Part shown: piece after piece, positions 43,532-54,419 of the stretch | Layout of the letters: each line of letters begins with the position of its first letter | Position numbering within the stretch: the first letter of the stretch is position 1 | NCBI GenBank assembly: GCA_963724625.1 | Contig: CAVRVO010000013.1 | Span: 124,001-188,000 of the forward strand | Direction of reading: 5' to 3' | DNA length: 64,000 nt | From: DATBVX01 sp963724625 | GTDB lineage: Bacteria; Pseudomonadota; Gammaproteobacteria; Steroidobacterales; Steroidobacteraceae | The notes under the pieces: model-generated | The model's database searches: none | What the model was told of the DNA's origin: nothing | The model's input: only the letters and a program-made list of their open reading frames with translations | Translations under genes and position numbers: made by a program

Positions 43532-44395
43532 ATGGGCGAGCGGATTCAAAAAGTGCTGGCGCGCGCCGGAGTGGGTTCGCGCCGGCAGGTGGAAGAGTGG
43601 ATCAAGGCCGGGCGCCTTGCGATCAACGGCGCGGCAGCAACGTTGGGCGCGCAGCTCCGTCCACGGGACAAGGTCACGCTGGACGGGCGCCCAGTCCGGC
43701 TACGTGAGCCGGAGTCGGCGGCGCGGGTCATTGTGTATCACCGTACGCCCGGTCGCGAGCTGACACCCTCCGAATCAACCGAGTCCGGACGGCTGTTCGA
43801 CAAACTTCCGAAGCGCGCCGGCCGCCGCTGGGTGCCAATCAGTCCGCTGCCGCCCAATGACGGTGGGCTGGAGCTGCTCACCAGCGACGGCGATCTCGCC
43901 CAGAGCCTCATGCGTCGGTTGACTACGTTGCGTGTCGTATTCTCGGTGCGGGTGCGCGGGATACTCAACGAGCAACAACTCGCACGTCTGCAGTCCGGCC
44001 TCATCGACGATGAGACTACCCTCGCAGTCGAGTCGATCGAATCCGCCGGCGGCGAAGGCGCCAATCGCTGGTATACGCTGAGCACGCGCGGTGCGCGGGC
44101 ACGTGATGTGCACCGCCTGATGCAGGCCGGCGGTATCGAGGTCAGCCGGCTGATGCGAATTGGTTTGGGTCCCGTACGGATGGATCGTGCATTGGCACGA
44201 GAGCGCTTCCGCGCCCTGAGCCCTGGCGAGACTGCAGAGGTATACGAAAGTGCCGGTATGGCCGTGGCGGCAGCGACGCCGCGGCAGCCGGGTCGATCTA
44301 CATCGCGTTCCGGTCGGGACGGAACCGGAACTGCAAAGCCGAGGCACAGCAGCCGGGCGGGGCAGCGTCTGCGCGCAACGCGGCATCGGCAGTAG
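43532..44395 (+). CDS. RluB/RsuA-family pseudouridine synthase, catalytic Asp absent
   Basis: This 287-residue protein sits at the usual rluB position after scpB. An S4 RNA-binding domain (about 1-60, ERIQKVLARAGVGSRRQVEEW) is followed by an RsuA-type synthase fold. The active-site motif, normally GRLDxxTxGLLLLTNDG, reads SPLPPNDGGLELLTSDG (104-120), so Arg and the catalytic Asp are replaced by Pro105 and Pro107. The conserved Tyr of the REYxVRV segment is Phe137 (VVFSVRV), and the NREVRR segment reads ARDVHRL. GGEGANRWY and GIEVSRLMRIGLGPV remain. The fold and RNA-binding domain are preserved, so it may be a non-catalytic RNA-binding protein; RluB activity is not expected. The C-terminal about 50 residues are basic and disordered. 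Confidence 0.85.
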   Translation: MGERIQKVLARAGVGSRRQVEEWIKAGRLAINGAAATLGAQLRPRDKVTLDGRPVRLREPESAARVIVYHRTPGRELTPSESTESGRLFDKLPKRAGRRWVPISPLPPNDGGLELLTSDGDLAQSLMRRLTTLRVVFSVRVRGILNEQQLARLQSGLIDDETTLAVESIESAGGEGANRWYTLSTRGARARDVHRLMQAGGIEVSRLMRIGLGPVRMDRALARERFRALSPGETAEVYESAGMAVAAATPRQPGRSTSRSGRDGTGTAKPRHSSRAGQRLRATRHRQ

Positions 44396-44485
44396 CGGAT
44401 GCGCGATCAGACCAGTGGTCGCAATTGCGGGTGGTGCCCAATGGCCGTTGCGGGATCCGCGCACTAGCCACAGTAGCGCGTCGCA

Positions 44486-45238
44486 TCAGAAGCAGTCGAA
44501 AGTCTGCCCGGAGATACCGCGACTGGCGGGACCCAGAAGAAAGAGGTAGGGGCCGACGAGGGTGGCAGGATCGGGCAGCGCGCTTCTGTCCTCGGCGGGA
44601 TACGCCTGCAGGCGCATGAGCGTGCGTGCACGCACCGGATTGATGCAATTCACGCGGATGGGCGTCGAGGTCAGCTCGTCGGCGAGCACCTGCGCAAGCC
44701 CCTCGACCGCGAACTTGGAGACCGCGTAGGCGCCCCACAATGCCCGGCCGCGACGACCGACGCTGCTCGAGGTAAAGAGCACACTGGCATCGGCCGACTT
44801 GCGCAGCAGCGGCAGGCACACTTGCGTGAGCGCGAACTCCGCGGTGACGTTGACGTGTAATACCTGCGCCCACGTCGGCACGTCATAGTGATCGATCGGG
44901 CTCAACTGCCCGAGTATGGCGGCGTTGTGCAGCAGGCCATCGAGCCGGCCGTAGCTGCCCTCGATTGCCGTCGCCACAGCGTCATAATCGTTTGCCAGAG
45001 CGCGTTCGAGATTCAGTGGCGCAATGCTGGGTTGCGGTCCATTCGCTGCCAGGATCTGATCATGCGTTGCCTCGAGCTTGCGTACCGTTCGACCGCTCAG
45101 GATCACAGTAGCGCCATGCTTCGCCAATGCGAGAGCGACCGCGCGGCCGATGCCGTCACCGGCACCGGTGACGAGAATGACGCGGTCGCGCAATTCGTCC
45201 GTTGACGCCTGGTACTGCTTGAAATCGACGGCAGCCAT
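44486..45238 (-). CDS. yciK: YciK family short-chain dehydrogenase/reductase
   Basis: This 250-residue SDR oxidoreductase has the cofactor motif TGAGDGIGRAVALALA, the NAA motif LLHNAAILGQL and the catalytic Ser-Tyr-Lys in SSSVGRRGRALWGAYAVSKFA. GRPVRKLE-type residues after the second strand (LSGRTVRKLEATHD) point to NADP(H). The LYxEI-type start (MAAVDFKQYQASTDELRDRVILVTG) is YciK-like. The substrate is unknown. It ends the mtaD-ubiG-mupP-rmuC-yciK unit. Confidence 0.9.
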   Translation of the reverse strand: MAAVDFKQYQASTDELRDRVILVTGAGDGIGRAVALALAKHGATVILSGRTVRKLEATHDQILAANGPQPSIAPLNLERALANDYDAVATAIEGSYGRLDGLLHNAAILGQLSPIDHYDVPTWAQVLHVNVTAEFALTQVCLPLLRKSADASVLFTSSSVGRRGRALWGAYAVSKFAVEGLAQVLADELTSTPIRVNCINPVRARTLMRLQAYPAEDRSALPDPATLVGPYLFLLGPASRGISGQTFDCF

Positions 45239-45241
45239 GGC

Positions 45242-46522
45242 TCAGGGATCTGTGGACGAATCCGGCACATCGCTGCTCGGCGTTCTCGCCAGCTTGTCGA
45301 CCGGATCGAGCGTATCGAGGCTGCGATCGGGCTTGAGGCCCAGTTCAGTGAAACGGCGTGCTGACGGCAGCACCTGTCGTTCGAGCGAGCCGACGGCGCT
45401 GTTATAGGCTTCGACGCTCGCGTCGAGACTCTTTCCGATCTTGCCGAGATGTGCGCCGAACACGCTTAGTCGTCGATACAGCTCCTCACCCAGATCGCGG
45501 ATGGTTTCAGCATTTTGTGCCAGTGCCATCTGACGCCAGCCGTACGCGATCGCCTTGAGCATGGCGATGAAGCTGGTGGGCGTTGCGAGGATGACGCTCT
45601 GGCGAATCGCTTCGTCGAGCAGGCCGGGATTCTCGTTGAGAGCTGCCGCGAGGAACTGATCACCCGGAATGAAAAGGATGACGAAGTCCGGGCTCTTCTC
45701 GAACTGCGTCCAATAAGCCTTGCCGGCCAGTGCGCGCACCCGTTCGGCGACCAGTTGTCCGTGCCGGCGTAGTGCCAGCGCACGTGCTTCATCCGTCGAT
45801 GCATCGACGGCTTCCAGGTACGCCGCAAGCGGGGTCTTGACGTCTACGACCAGATCGCGCCCGTCCGGCATGTGAATGATGAGATCGGGACGCAGTGCCC
45901 CTTCGTCACCGGGCGTGTGCGCCTGTTCGGTGAAATCGCAATGTGGGGTCATGCCGGCCAGCTCGACCAAGCGACGCAAAGACATTTCGCCCCACTGCCC
46001 GCGCACTTCGGGCCGGCGCAGAGCATTCACGAGATTGCGCGTCTCGCGTTGCAGGGCGGACTGGCTCTGATTGACGGACTCGAGGTACTGACGCATGGCG
46101 CCGAAGGCTTCGTGCCGGTCTTTCTCAATGTTTGAGATCTGCGATTGCGTTCGGCCCAGTGCCTCCTGGATGGGCTTGAGCATCGACTCGATGGCCTGCT
46201 CGCGCTCTTTGAGCGCATGTGTTGCCTGCAGTTGCTGTTGGCCCAGGTTCTCGTGCGCGAGCTTCAGAAACACCTCACTGTTGCTACGCAGAGTTGCGCG
46301 TGCCAGGCCGTCGAAAGCGACGGTGAGTCGCTCCTGGGCCCGCTCGAGCGCGCTATTGCGCTCCTGCTCGAGCAATTCCTGGGACTTCAGCCGTGCACGG
46401 GCATTTTCCAGCTCGATCCCGAGTCGTTGCTGAGCGCGGGAGGCGCGCAAAGCCATCACCAGCCAGCCGAGGATGAAGCCGATGCCCACGGCGAATGCAA
46501 TCCAGATCCAGAGGGCATTCAT
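45242..46522 (-). CDS. rmuC: DNA recombination protein RmuC
   Basis: RmuC-family proteins limit recombination at inverted repeats and carry a PD-(D/E)XK-like nuclease fold. The ATG at 46522 (MNALWIWIAFAVGIGFILGWLVMALRAS) gives 426 residues: an N-terminal TM, a long coiled coil (about 28-180) and the RmuC domain with VRGQWGEMSLRRLVELAGM, RPDLIIHMPDGRDLVVDVKTPLAAYLEA and FVILFIPGDQFLAAAL. Its position between mupP and yciK is unusual; in pseudomonads those two are normally adjacent. Confidence 0.94.
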   Translation of the reverse strand: MNALWIWIAFAVGIGFILGWLVMALRASRAQQRLGIELENARARLKSQELLEQERNSALERAQERLTVAFDGLARATLRSNSEVFLKLAHENLGQQQLQATHALKEREQAIESMLKPIQEALGRTQSQISNIEKDRHEAFGAMRQYLESVNQSQSALQRETRNLVNALRRPEVRGQWGEMSLRRLVELAGMTPHCDFTEQAHTPGDEGALRPDLIIHMPDGRDLVVDVKTPLAAYLEAVDASTDEARALALRRHGQLVAERVRALAGKAYWTQFEKSPDFVILFIPGDQFLAAALNENPGLLDEAIRQSVILATPTSFIAMLKAIAYGWRQMALAQNAETIRDLGEELYRRLSVFGAHLGKIGKSLDASVEAYNSAVGSLERQVLPSARRFTELGLKPDRSLDTLDPVDKLARTPSSDVPDSSTDP

Positions 46523-46524
46523 CG

Positions 46525-47205
46525 TCACGATGGCGATGCCACACCGTTCAGCCACCCGATCAGCTCGGCGGGCTGATGAATCATGGCATCTGCACCCCAC
46601 GCTTGCGGTTGGTCGTGTTCGCCGAGATATCCGAAGAGCGCGATCAGCGCACGCATTCCCGCGGCGTGGGCGGCACGTACGTCGCGTTCCGCATCGCCGA
46701 CGTACACGCAGTCGCCGGTCTCAATGCCGAGCAGTGCGGCCGCGTGCAGCAGCGGCGCCGGATGAGGCTTACGCTGAGGCAAGGTATCGCCACTCACGAT
46801 GCAGTTGGCCCGCGTCGAGAGTTGCATCGCCGTGAGGAGCGGTTCGGTGAGGAACGCGGGCTTGTTGGTCACGATGCCCCAGCGCAAGCCGCGCGTATCC
46901 AGCTGGGCAAGGACAGCTTCGAATCCAGGAAAGAGCCGGGTGCCGGCGGCGATATCCGCGCGGTACAACTCGAGAAATCGGCTACGAAGGCTTTCCATCC
47001 GCTCATCGTCAGCGTCGGGGAATCCGGTACGCACGAGCGCCAGGGCGCCATGCGAGACATGCGGGCGAATACGGGCGAAGGGGATCTCGCGCTTGCCTTG
47101 TTCGATACGCAGGCGGTTGAGCGCTTGCGCCATGTCCGGTGCGGTATCGAGCAAAGTACCGTCGAGGTCGAACAGCACACCCTTGATCGCGTTCCGAGCG
47201 GCCAT
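46525..47205 (-). CDS. mupP: HAD-family phosphatase, probable N-acetylmuramic acid 6-phosphate phosphatase MupP
   Basis: This 226-residue HAD-IA hydrolase has motif I VLFDLDGTLLDTAPDM, motif II IVTNKP, and motifs III/IV in QRKPHPAPLLHAAALLGI and CVYVGDAERDVRAAHAAGM. Sequence alone fits phosphoglycolate phosphatase (Gph) or MupP. The ubiG-mupP-yciK arrangement is the pseudomonad context in which the enzyme dephosphorylates MurNAc 6-phosphate in peptidoglycan recycling to UDP-MurNAc, and NagZ of the same route is in this window. The ATG overlaps the ubiG stop (TGATG on the minus strand). Function assignment rests mainly on synteny. Confidence 0.8.
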   Translation of the reverse strand: MAARNAIKGVLFDLDGTLLDTAPDMAQALNRLRIEQGKREIPFARIRPHVSHGALALVRTGFPDADDERMESLRSRFLELYRADIAAGTRLFPGFEAVLAQLDTRGLRWGIVTNKPAFLTEPLLTAMQLSTRANCIVSGDTLPQRKPHPAPLLHAAALLGIETGDCVYVGDAERDVRAAHAAGMRALIALFGYLGEHDQPQAWGADAMIHQPAELIGWLNGVASPS

Positions 47206-47915
47206 CACGTTCCGGCACGCGTGAGATGCGCCAGGTAGTTCACCGTCGCATCGTCGCTCTGCAGAAAACGCCGGGTGATCGGGTTGTATTCGATCCCCGC
47301 GAGATCTACGAGATCGAGGTCGGAGCCGCGGGCCCATCGGGCCAGCTCTGACGGACGGATGAAGCGGGCGTATTCGTGTGTGCCGCGCGGCAGCAGGCGC
47401 AGGAGATACTCCGCACCGACGATCGCGAGCAGGAACGCCTTCAAATTGCGATTGATGGTCGAGATGAACACTTGCCCGCCCGGGCGGACCAGTGTGGCAA
47501 GCGCCGACATCACGTGTTCCGGCTCCGGCACATGCTCGAGCATTTCCATGCAGGTGATGATGTCGAAATACCCGGGCGAGGCAGCGGCGAGGTCTTCAGC
47601 CGAAGTCAGGCGATATTCCAGTTTCACTCCGCTCTCGAGGGCATGCAGCTCCGCGATCTGCAAAGCGGCTTGCGCCATGTCGATACCCAGGACGTGAGCA
47701 CCCCTGCGCGCCATCGCTTCGGAAAGAATCCCGCCGCCGCAGCCGACATCGAGGACTCGTGCCCCGTTGAGCGCAGCGCGTGTTTCGATGAAGGCGAGCC
47801 GCAATGGATTGAGCTCGTGAAGCGGGCGGAATTCTCCCGCCGGATCCCACCAGCGTTGGGCCAGTGCTTCGAACTTGGCGATCTCGCCTGCATCGACATT
47901 GGGCGTGGAATTCAT
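47205..47915 (-). CDS. ubiG: Bifunctional ubiquinone O-methyltransferase UbiG
   Basis: UbiG performs both O-methylations of ubiquinone biosynthesis. The 236 residues contain the family start EIAKFEALAQRWWDPAGEFRPLHELNPLRL, the SAM motif VLDVGCGGGILSEAMARRGA, FDIITCMEMLEHVPEP and the C-terminal IEYNPITRRFLQSDDATVNYLA. It lies 15 bases after the mtaD-like gene, and its stop overlaps the mupP start. Confidence 0.95.
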   Translation of the reverse strand: MNSTPNVDAGEIAKFEALAQRWWDPAGEFRPLHELNPLRLAFIETRAALNGARVLDVGCGGGILSEAMARRGAHVLGIDMAQAALQIAELHALESGVKLEYRLTSAEDLAAASPGYFDIITCMEMLEHVPEPEHVMSALATLVRPGGQVFISTINRNLKAFLLAIVGAEYLLRLLPRGTHEYARFIRPSELARWARGSDLDLVDLAGIEYNPITRRFLQSDDATVNYLAHLTRAGT

Positions 47916-47930
47916 CGTTATCGATGTTCC

Positions 47931-49262
47931 TCAGGCTGCGCGCGCGGCCAGTGCGGCGATACGTTCGCTCCAGCGTGTCGCATGGTGACGCAAGCGCTCC
48001 GCATCGAGGAGCGTGAACTGTCCATCGCTGACCAGATGCTTGCCGGCGACCCATGTGTCGCTCACCTGATCACGGCTCGCGGCATATACGATCTGGGAAA
48101 GGGGCGAGTAGACGGGCAACGTCGCCGGTGCATCGAGATTCATGCAGCACAGATCGGCCCACTTGCCGGGGACCAGCGAGCCGGTGTCCGAATCGAGACC
48201 CAATGCACGCGCTCCATTGAGTGTGGCCATGCGCAAAGCCGTGGCTGCATCGAGCACGGTCGAATCGCGGCTGTTGCCCTTCGCAAGCAACGCCGCGAGG
48301 CGCATCTCGCCAACCAGATCGAGACTGTTATTGCTCGCCGCACCATCGGTGCCAAGTGCGACGGTGAGTCCGGCGGCCAACATCGCATCGACCGGGGCCA
48401 CTCCGTTGCCGAGCTTGAGGTTCGATGCCGGACAGTGAACCACCGGCATGCCAGCCTGGGCTGCAAGCGCGATATCCGTGGCTCCGGCTTGGGTGAAGTG
48501 CACGCCGATGAGGCGCGGCGAGAGGAGACCGAGACGTCCCAGTCGCTCGATCGGGCGCACCCCATGGACCGAGACGGATTGTTCGATTTCCGCGACGCTT
48601 TCGTGGAGGTGGATCATCACCGTAGCGTCGAGCTCATCCGCGTAGGTGCGAATACGCTCGAACGTCGCATCGCTCACGAGATAGGGCGAGTGCGGCCCAA
48701 GTGCAGTGCTGATCAGTGGGTGATCGCGCCACGCGTAGTGAAGCGCCAGGCCCCGCGAGAGATAGTCGTCGGCACCATCTGCCCAGGGGGAGGGCACGTC
48801 GGCAATCGGGGCCCCGATACAGGCGCGCAAGTGCAGTTCCGCCGCGACGCGCGCGCTTTCTTCCGGATAGAAGTACCAGTCTGCGACGCAGGTCGTGCCG
48901 GCCAGCAGCATCTCGGCAAATGCGAGCTCCGTGCCTTCACGCACGAATTCGGCGCTCACCCAGCGTTGCTCGAGCGGAAAAATGCGCTTATGCAACCAGG
49001 CGTCAAAGGGCAGATCGTCGGCGATGCCCCGCAGCAGGCTCATCGCGGCATGGGTATGGGCATTGACGAATCCTGGCATCAACACGTGGGTCGGTCGGCG
49101 CAGGTGTTCGCGCGCCGCAAACCGGGCGCGCGCGTCTACGCACGGCAGCAGAGCTACGATCCGGCCGCCGTTGATGGCGACCGAGTGATGCTCGAGTACG
49201 TGGTCAGCCGGCTCGACTGGGACGATCCAGCGTGCATCGATGATGAGATCAATGGTTTCCAT
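47931..49262 (-). CDS. mtaD: 5-methylthioadenosine/S-adenosylhomocysteine deaminase family amidohydrolase
   Basis: This 443-residue TRZ/ATZ-type metal-dependent hydrolase has the first metal motif GFVNAHTHAAMSLLRG, the substrate-site HLHESVAEIEQSV, VHCPASNLKLGNGVAP and the late metal/catalytic motif ALGTDGAASNNSLDLVGEM. The family deaminates methylthioadenosine and S-adenosylhomocysteine; S-adenosylhomocysteine is the by-product of UbiG next door, which fits functionally. Location upstream of ubiG and divergent from gyrA matches Pseudomonas. Exact substrate preference cannot be read from the sequence. Confidence 0.88.
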   Translation of the reverse strand: METIDLIIDARWIVPVEPADHVLEHHSVAINGGRIVALLPCVDARARFAAREHLRRPTHVLMPGFVNAHTHAAMSLLRGIADDLPFDAWLHKRIFPLEQRWVSAEFVREGTELAFAEMLLAGTTCVADWYFYPEESARVAAELHLRACIGAPIADVPSPWADGADDYLSRGLALHYAWRDHPLISTALGPHSPYLVSDATFERIRTYADELDATVMIHLHESVAEIEQSVSVHGVRPIERLGRLGLLSPRLIGVHFTQAGATDIALAAQAGMPVVHCPASNLKLGNGVAPVDAMLAAGLTVALGTDGAASNNSLDLVGEMRLAALLAKGNSRDSTVLDAATALRMATLNGARALGLDSDTGSLVPGKWADLCCMNLDAPATLPVYSPLSQIVYAASRDQVSDTWVAGKHLVSDGQFTLLDAERLRHHATRWSERIAALAARAA

Positions 49263-49320
49263 AGCGTGCTACGGCGGGCGATGTTCCGGCTCGGTCGGGA
49301 GCTTGTCTGAGATGAGCGCA

Positions 49321-49349
49321 AGTATAGCGGCGCAGCTTCGCGCCGACAC
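49321..49349 (-). promoter_or_regulatory. Sigma70-like promoter for mtaD-ubiG-mupP-rmuC-yciK
   Basis: On the minus strand GTGTCG (49344-49349), 17 bases, then TATACT (49321-49326), matching consensus at 3/6 and 5/6. Transcription would start near 49314, about 50 bases ahead of the mtaD ATG at 49262. Confidence 0.45.
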
Positions 49350-49379
49350 GTTGCACAGGTTCGGCGGGGTGATGCGCTG

Positions 49380-49388
49380 TGATAAGAT
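49380..49388 (+). promoter_or_regulatory. Extended -10 promoter candidate for gyrA
   Basis: TGATAAGAT is a TGn extended -10 followed by TAAGAT (4/6 to consensus) with no good -35 box; the hexamer 17 bases upstream begins TTC. It lies 82 bases before the gyrA ATG and about 30 bases from the divergent mtaD promoter. Confidence 0.45.
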
Positions 49389-49470
49389 TGCGCGCTTTCT
49401 ATTCCACGTGAAAACGTACTTTCTTGGCCACGCTCCCGGCACCGTCCGGAGCTCGATAACGGACCCCTGA

Positions 49471-52065
<2,595 letters not shown>

Positions 52066-52112
52066 TACACTTCTTGCGCCTCTTTTTGTAGTGCGCTCAG
52101 CACGGGAAATTC

Positions 52113-53192
52113 ATGCGTGTTTTCAACTTCAGCGCCGGGCCCGCAGCGCTGCCTCTGGAAGTCCTCGAACAGGCACGGGATGAGCTGATCGACTGGCAGG
52201 GCGGCGGCATGTCCGTGATGGAGATCAGCCACCGCAGCAAGGCCTTCATCGCAGTGGCCCAGCAGGCTGAAGCGGATCTGCGCGAGCTGTTGTCGGTGCC
52301 TGACAACTACAGGGTGCTATTCCTGCAGGGTGGCGCGACGGGGCAGTTCTCGGCGATTCCTATGAATCTGGCGACCCAGGAATCGGTGGTCGACTACGTC
52401 AATACCGGCAGCTGGTCGAAGAAGGCACTGGGTGACGCCCGGCGGTTCTGCAACGTCAACGTTGTCGCCGATGCCGCCGACTCCGGCTACAACACCATTC
52501 CCGCCGTCTCTGGCTGGAAGCGCACCCCGGGCGCGGCGTATCTGCACTACACGCCGAATGAAACGATCGGCGGAGTCGAGTTTCATTTCGTGCCCGAAAT
52601 CGGTGCAACACCGCTGGTTGCGGACATGTCCTCGACGCTGTTGTCCCGCCCGATCGAGGTCTCGAAATTCGGACTGATCTATGCGGGCGCGCAAAAGAAC
52701 ATGGGTCCCTCGGGCCTGACACTGGTGATCGTGCGCGACGATCTGATCGGTCATGCCCGCCCGGGGACTCCACTGGTATTCGACTACAAGGGAATGGCCG
52801 ATGAGGGCTCCATGCTCAACACGCCCCCGACCTTCGGCTGGTATTTCGCCGGCCTGGTATTCCAGTGGCTCAAGCGCCAGGGCGGTCTCGCGGCCATGGC
52901 GGAACTCAATCGGGCCAAGTCCGCAAAGCTTTACGCCGCAATCGATGGCTCAGCGTTTTACCGCAACCCGGTGGCCAAGGACTGTCGTTCCTGGATGAAC
53001 GTGCCCTTTACGCTGGCAAGGCCCGAGCTCGACAAGCAGTTCATCGCCGAGGCCAGGACGGTTGGGCTCACGAATCTCGAGGGACATCGTTCCGTCGGCG
53101 GCATGCGCGCGAGCCTCTACAACGCCATGCCGATGGCGGGAGTGAATACGCTGGTGGAGTTCATGCAGGATTTTGCGAGGAAGAATGGTTAG
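52113..53192 (+). CDS. serC: Phosphoserine aminotransferase
   Basis: SerC makes phosphoserine in serine synthesis and also acts in the DXP-dependent vitamin B6 pathway used by PdxJ. The 359 residues start MRVFNFSAGPAALPLEVLEQA, contain FLQGGATGQFSAIPMNL, and have the PLP lysine in FGLIYAGAQKNMGPSGLT. The end SLYNAMPMAGVNTLVEFMQDFA is standard. Full length and intact. Confidence 0.96.
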   Translation: MRVFNFSAGPAALPLEVLEQARDELIDWQGGGMSVMEISHRSKAFIAVAQQAEADLRELLSVPDNYRVLFLQGGATGQFSAIPMNLATQESVVDYVNTGSWSKKALGDARRFCNVNVVADAADSGYNTIPAVSGWKRTPGAAYLHYTPNETIGGVEFHFVPEIGATPLVADMSSTLLSRPIEVSKFGLIYAGAQKNMGPSGLTLVIVRDDLIGHARPGTPLVFDYKGMADEGSMLNTPPTFGWYFAGLVFQWLKRQGGLAAMAELNRAKSAKLYAAIDGSAFYRNPVAKDCRSWMNVPFTLARPELDKQFIAEARTVGLTNLEGHRSVGGMRASLYNAMPMAGVNTLVEFMQDFARKNG

Positions 53193-53246
53193 GGCGACAC
53201 TGCGCAGAGTCGCCCCAGCACGGCAGTCGACGTTTTTCGGAAGTCC

Positions 53247-54416
53247 ATGACGTTCAAGATTCTCACACTCAATAACATCTCGCTGCGCGGCCTGGAGCGG
53301 CTGCCCCGCGACCGCTACGAGATCGCATCCGAGATCGGGCATCCGGATGCTGTGCTGCTGCGCTCAGCCGACATGCACAAGATGGTGATTCCCGATTCGG
53401 TCAAGGCGGTGGGCCGTGCCGGCGCCGGCGTCAACAACATCCCGGTCGCAAGTCTCAGCAAGCGCGGCATTCCGGTATTCAACTCGCCCGGCGCCAATGC
53501 GAACGCGGTGAAGGAACTGGTGATTGCCGGGATGTTTCTCGCCGCACGCAACATCTGCCCTGCGTGGGGATACGTGCGCGCCCTCGAGGGCGACGATCAC
53601 GCGGTTGAAGAGGCGGTCGAGAAGGGCAAGAAGAAATTTGTCGGCTTCGAACTCCCGGGTCGGACGCTCGGAGTCGTTGGACTCGGCGCCATCGGCGTCG
53701 AAGTTGCCAATGCTGCCCTTGGACTGCGGATGAAAGTGTTGGGCTACGACCCGCAGATCACTGTGCAGCGCGCCTGGCAGCTTTCGTCGGGTGTCGAACA
53801 GGCGGTCAGTCTGGATGATCTGTTTGCACGTTCCGACCTGATCAGCGTACATGTGCCGTTGAATGATGTTACGCGCAAGCTCGTAAATGCGGCGCGCCTG
53901 CGTCTGGTGCGCAAGGGCGGGGTGATCCTCAATTTCGCGCGCGCGCCAATCGTCGATGAATCTGCGATTGTCGAGGCGCTCGATCAGGGTCGACTGCAAT
54001 CGTACGTTTGTGATTTTCCGAGCAACGCCATCCGCAACCATCCGCGGGTGGTCGCATTGCCACACCTTGGCGCGTCGACCGAGGAAGCCGAGGAGAATTG
54101 CGCGATCATGGTGGCCGATACCGTGCGTGACTTTCTCGAGCACGGCAATGTTCGCCACTCGGTGAACTTCCCGGAGGCAGTCCTGCCTCGCACCAACGGC
54201 GGTCAGCGCATCGCGATCGCCAACGACAATGTGCCCAACATGGTGGGCCAGATCTCGACCTGTCTTGCCAGCGCCCGGCTCAACATTGCCGATCTTCTCA
54301 ATAAGTCGCGCGGCGACCTCGCCTACACGCTGATCGATACCGACGCGCAGATTCCCGCCGATGTGTTCGAGCGCATTCGCGGCATCGAGGGCGTGCTTTC
54401 AGCACGGATTCTCTGA
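53247..54416 (+). CDS. serA: D-3-phosphoglycerate dehydrogenase
   Basis: SerA commits 3-phosphoglycerate to serine. The 389 residues include VGRAGAGVNNIPV, the NAD motif GVVGLGAIGVEVANAALGL, catalytic residues in NFARAPIVDESAIVEAL and LPHLGASTEEAEENC, and a C-terminal ACT domain (about 318-389, GQRIAIANDNVPNMVGQIS) for feedback regulation. It lies between serC and pheA; pseudomonads place serC directly before pheA, so the insertion brings both early serine genes together. Confidence 0.94.
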   Translation: MTFKILTLNNISLRGLERLPRDRYEIASEIGHPDAVLLRSADMHKMVIPDSVKAVGRAGAGVNNIPVASLSKRGIPVFNSPGANANAVKELVIAGMFLAARNICPAWGYVRALEGDDHAVEEAVEKGKKKFVGFELPGRTLGVVGLGAIGVEVANAALGLRMKVLGYDPQITVQRAWQLSSGVEQAVSLDDLFARSDLISVHVPLNDVTRKLVNAARLRLVRKGGVILNFARAPIVDESAIVEALDQGRLQSYVCDFPSNAIRNHPRVVALPHLGASTEEAEENCAIMVADTVRDFLEHGNVRHSVNFPEAVLPRTNGGQRIAIANDNVPNMVGQISTCLASARLNIADLLNKSRGDLAYTLIDTDAQIPADVFERIRGIEGVLSARIL

Positions 54417-54419
54417 GCA

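Noticed and set aside
47376..49310. A 644-codon open frame on the plus strand
   Set aside because: It is antisense to ubiG and the mtaD-like gene, rich in Arg/His/Gln from GC-rich shadow translation, with no recognisable domain.
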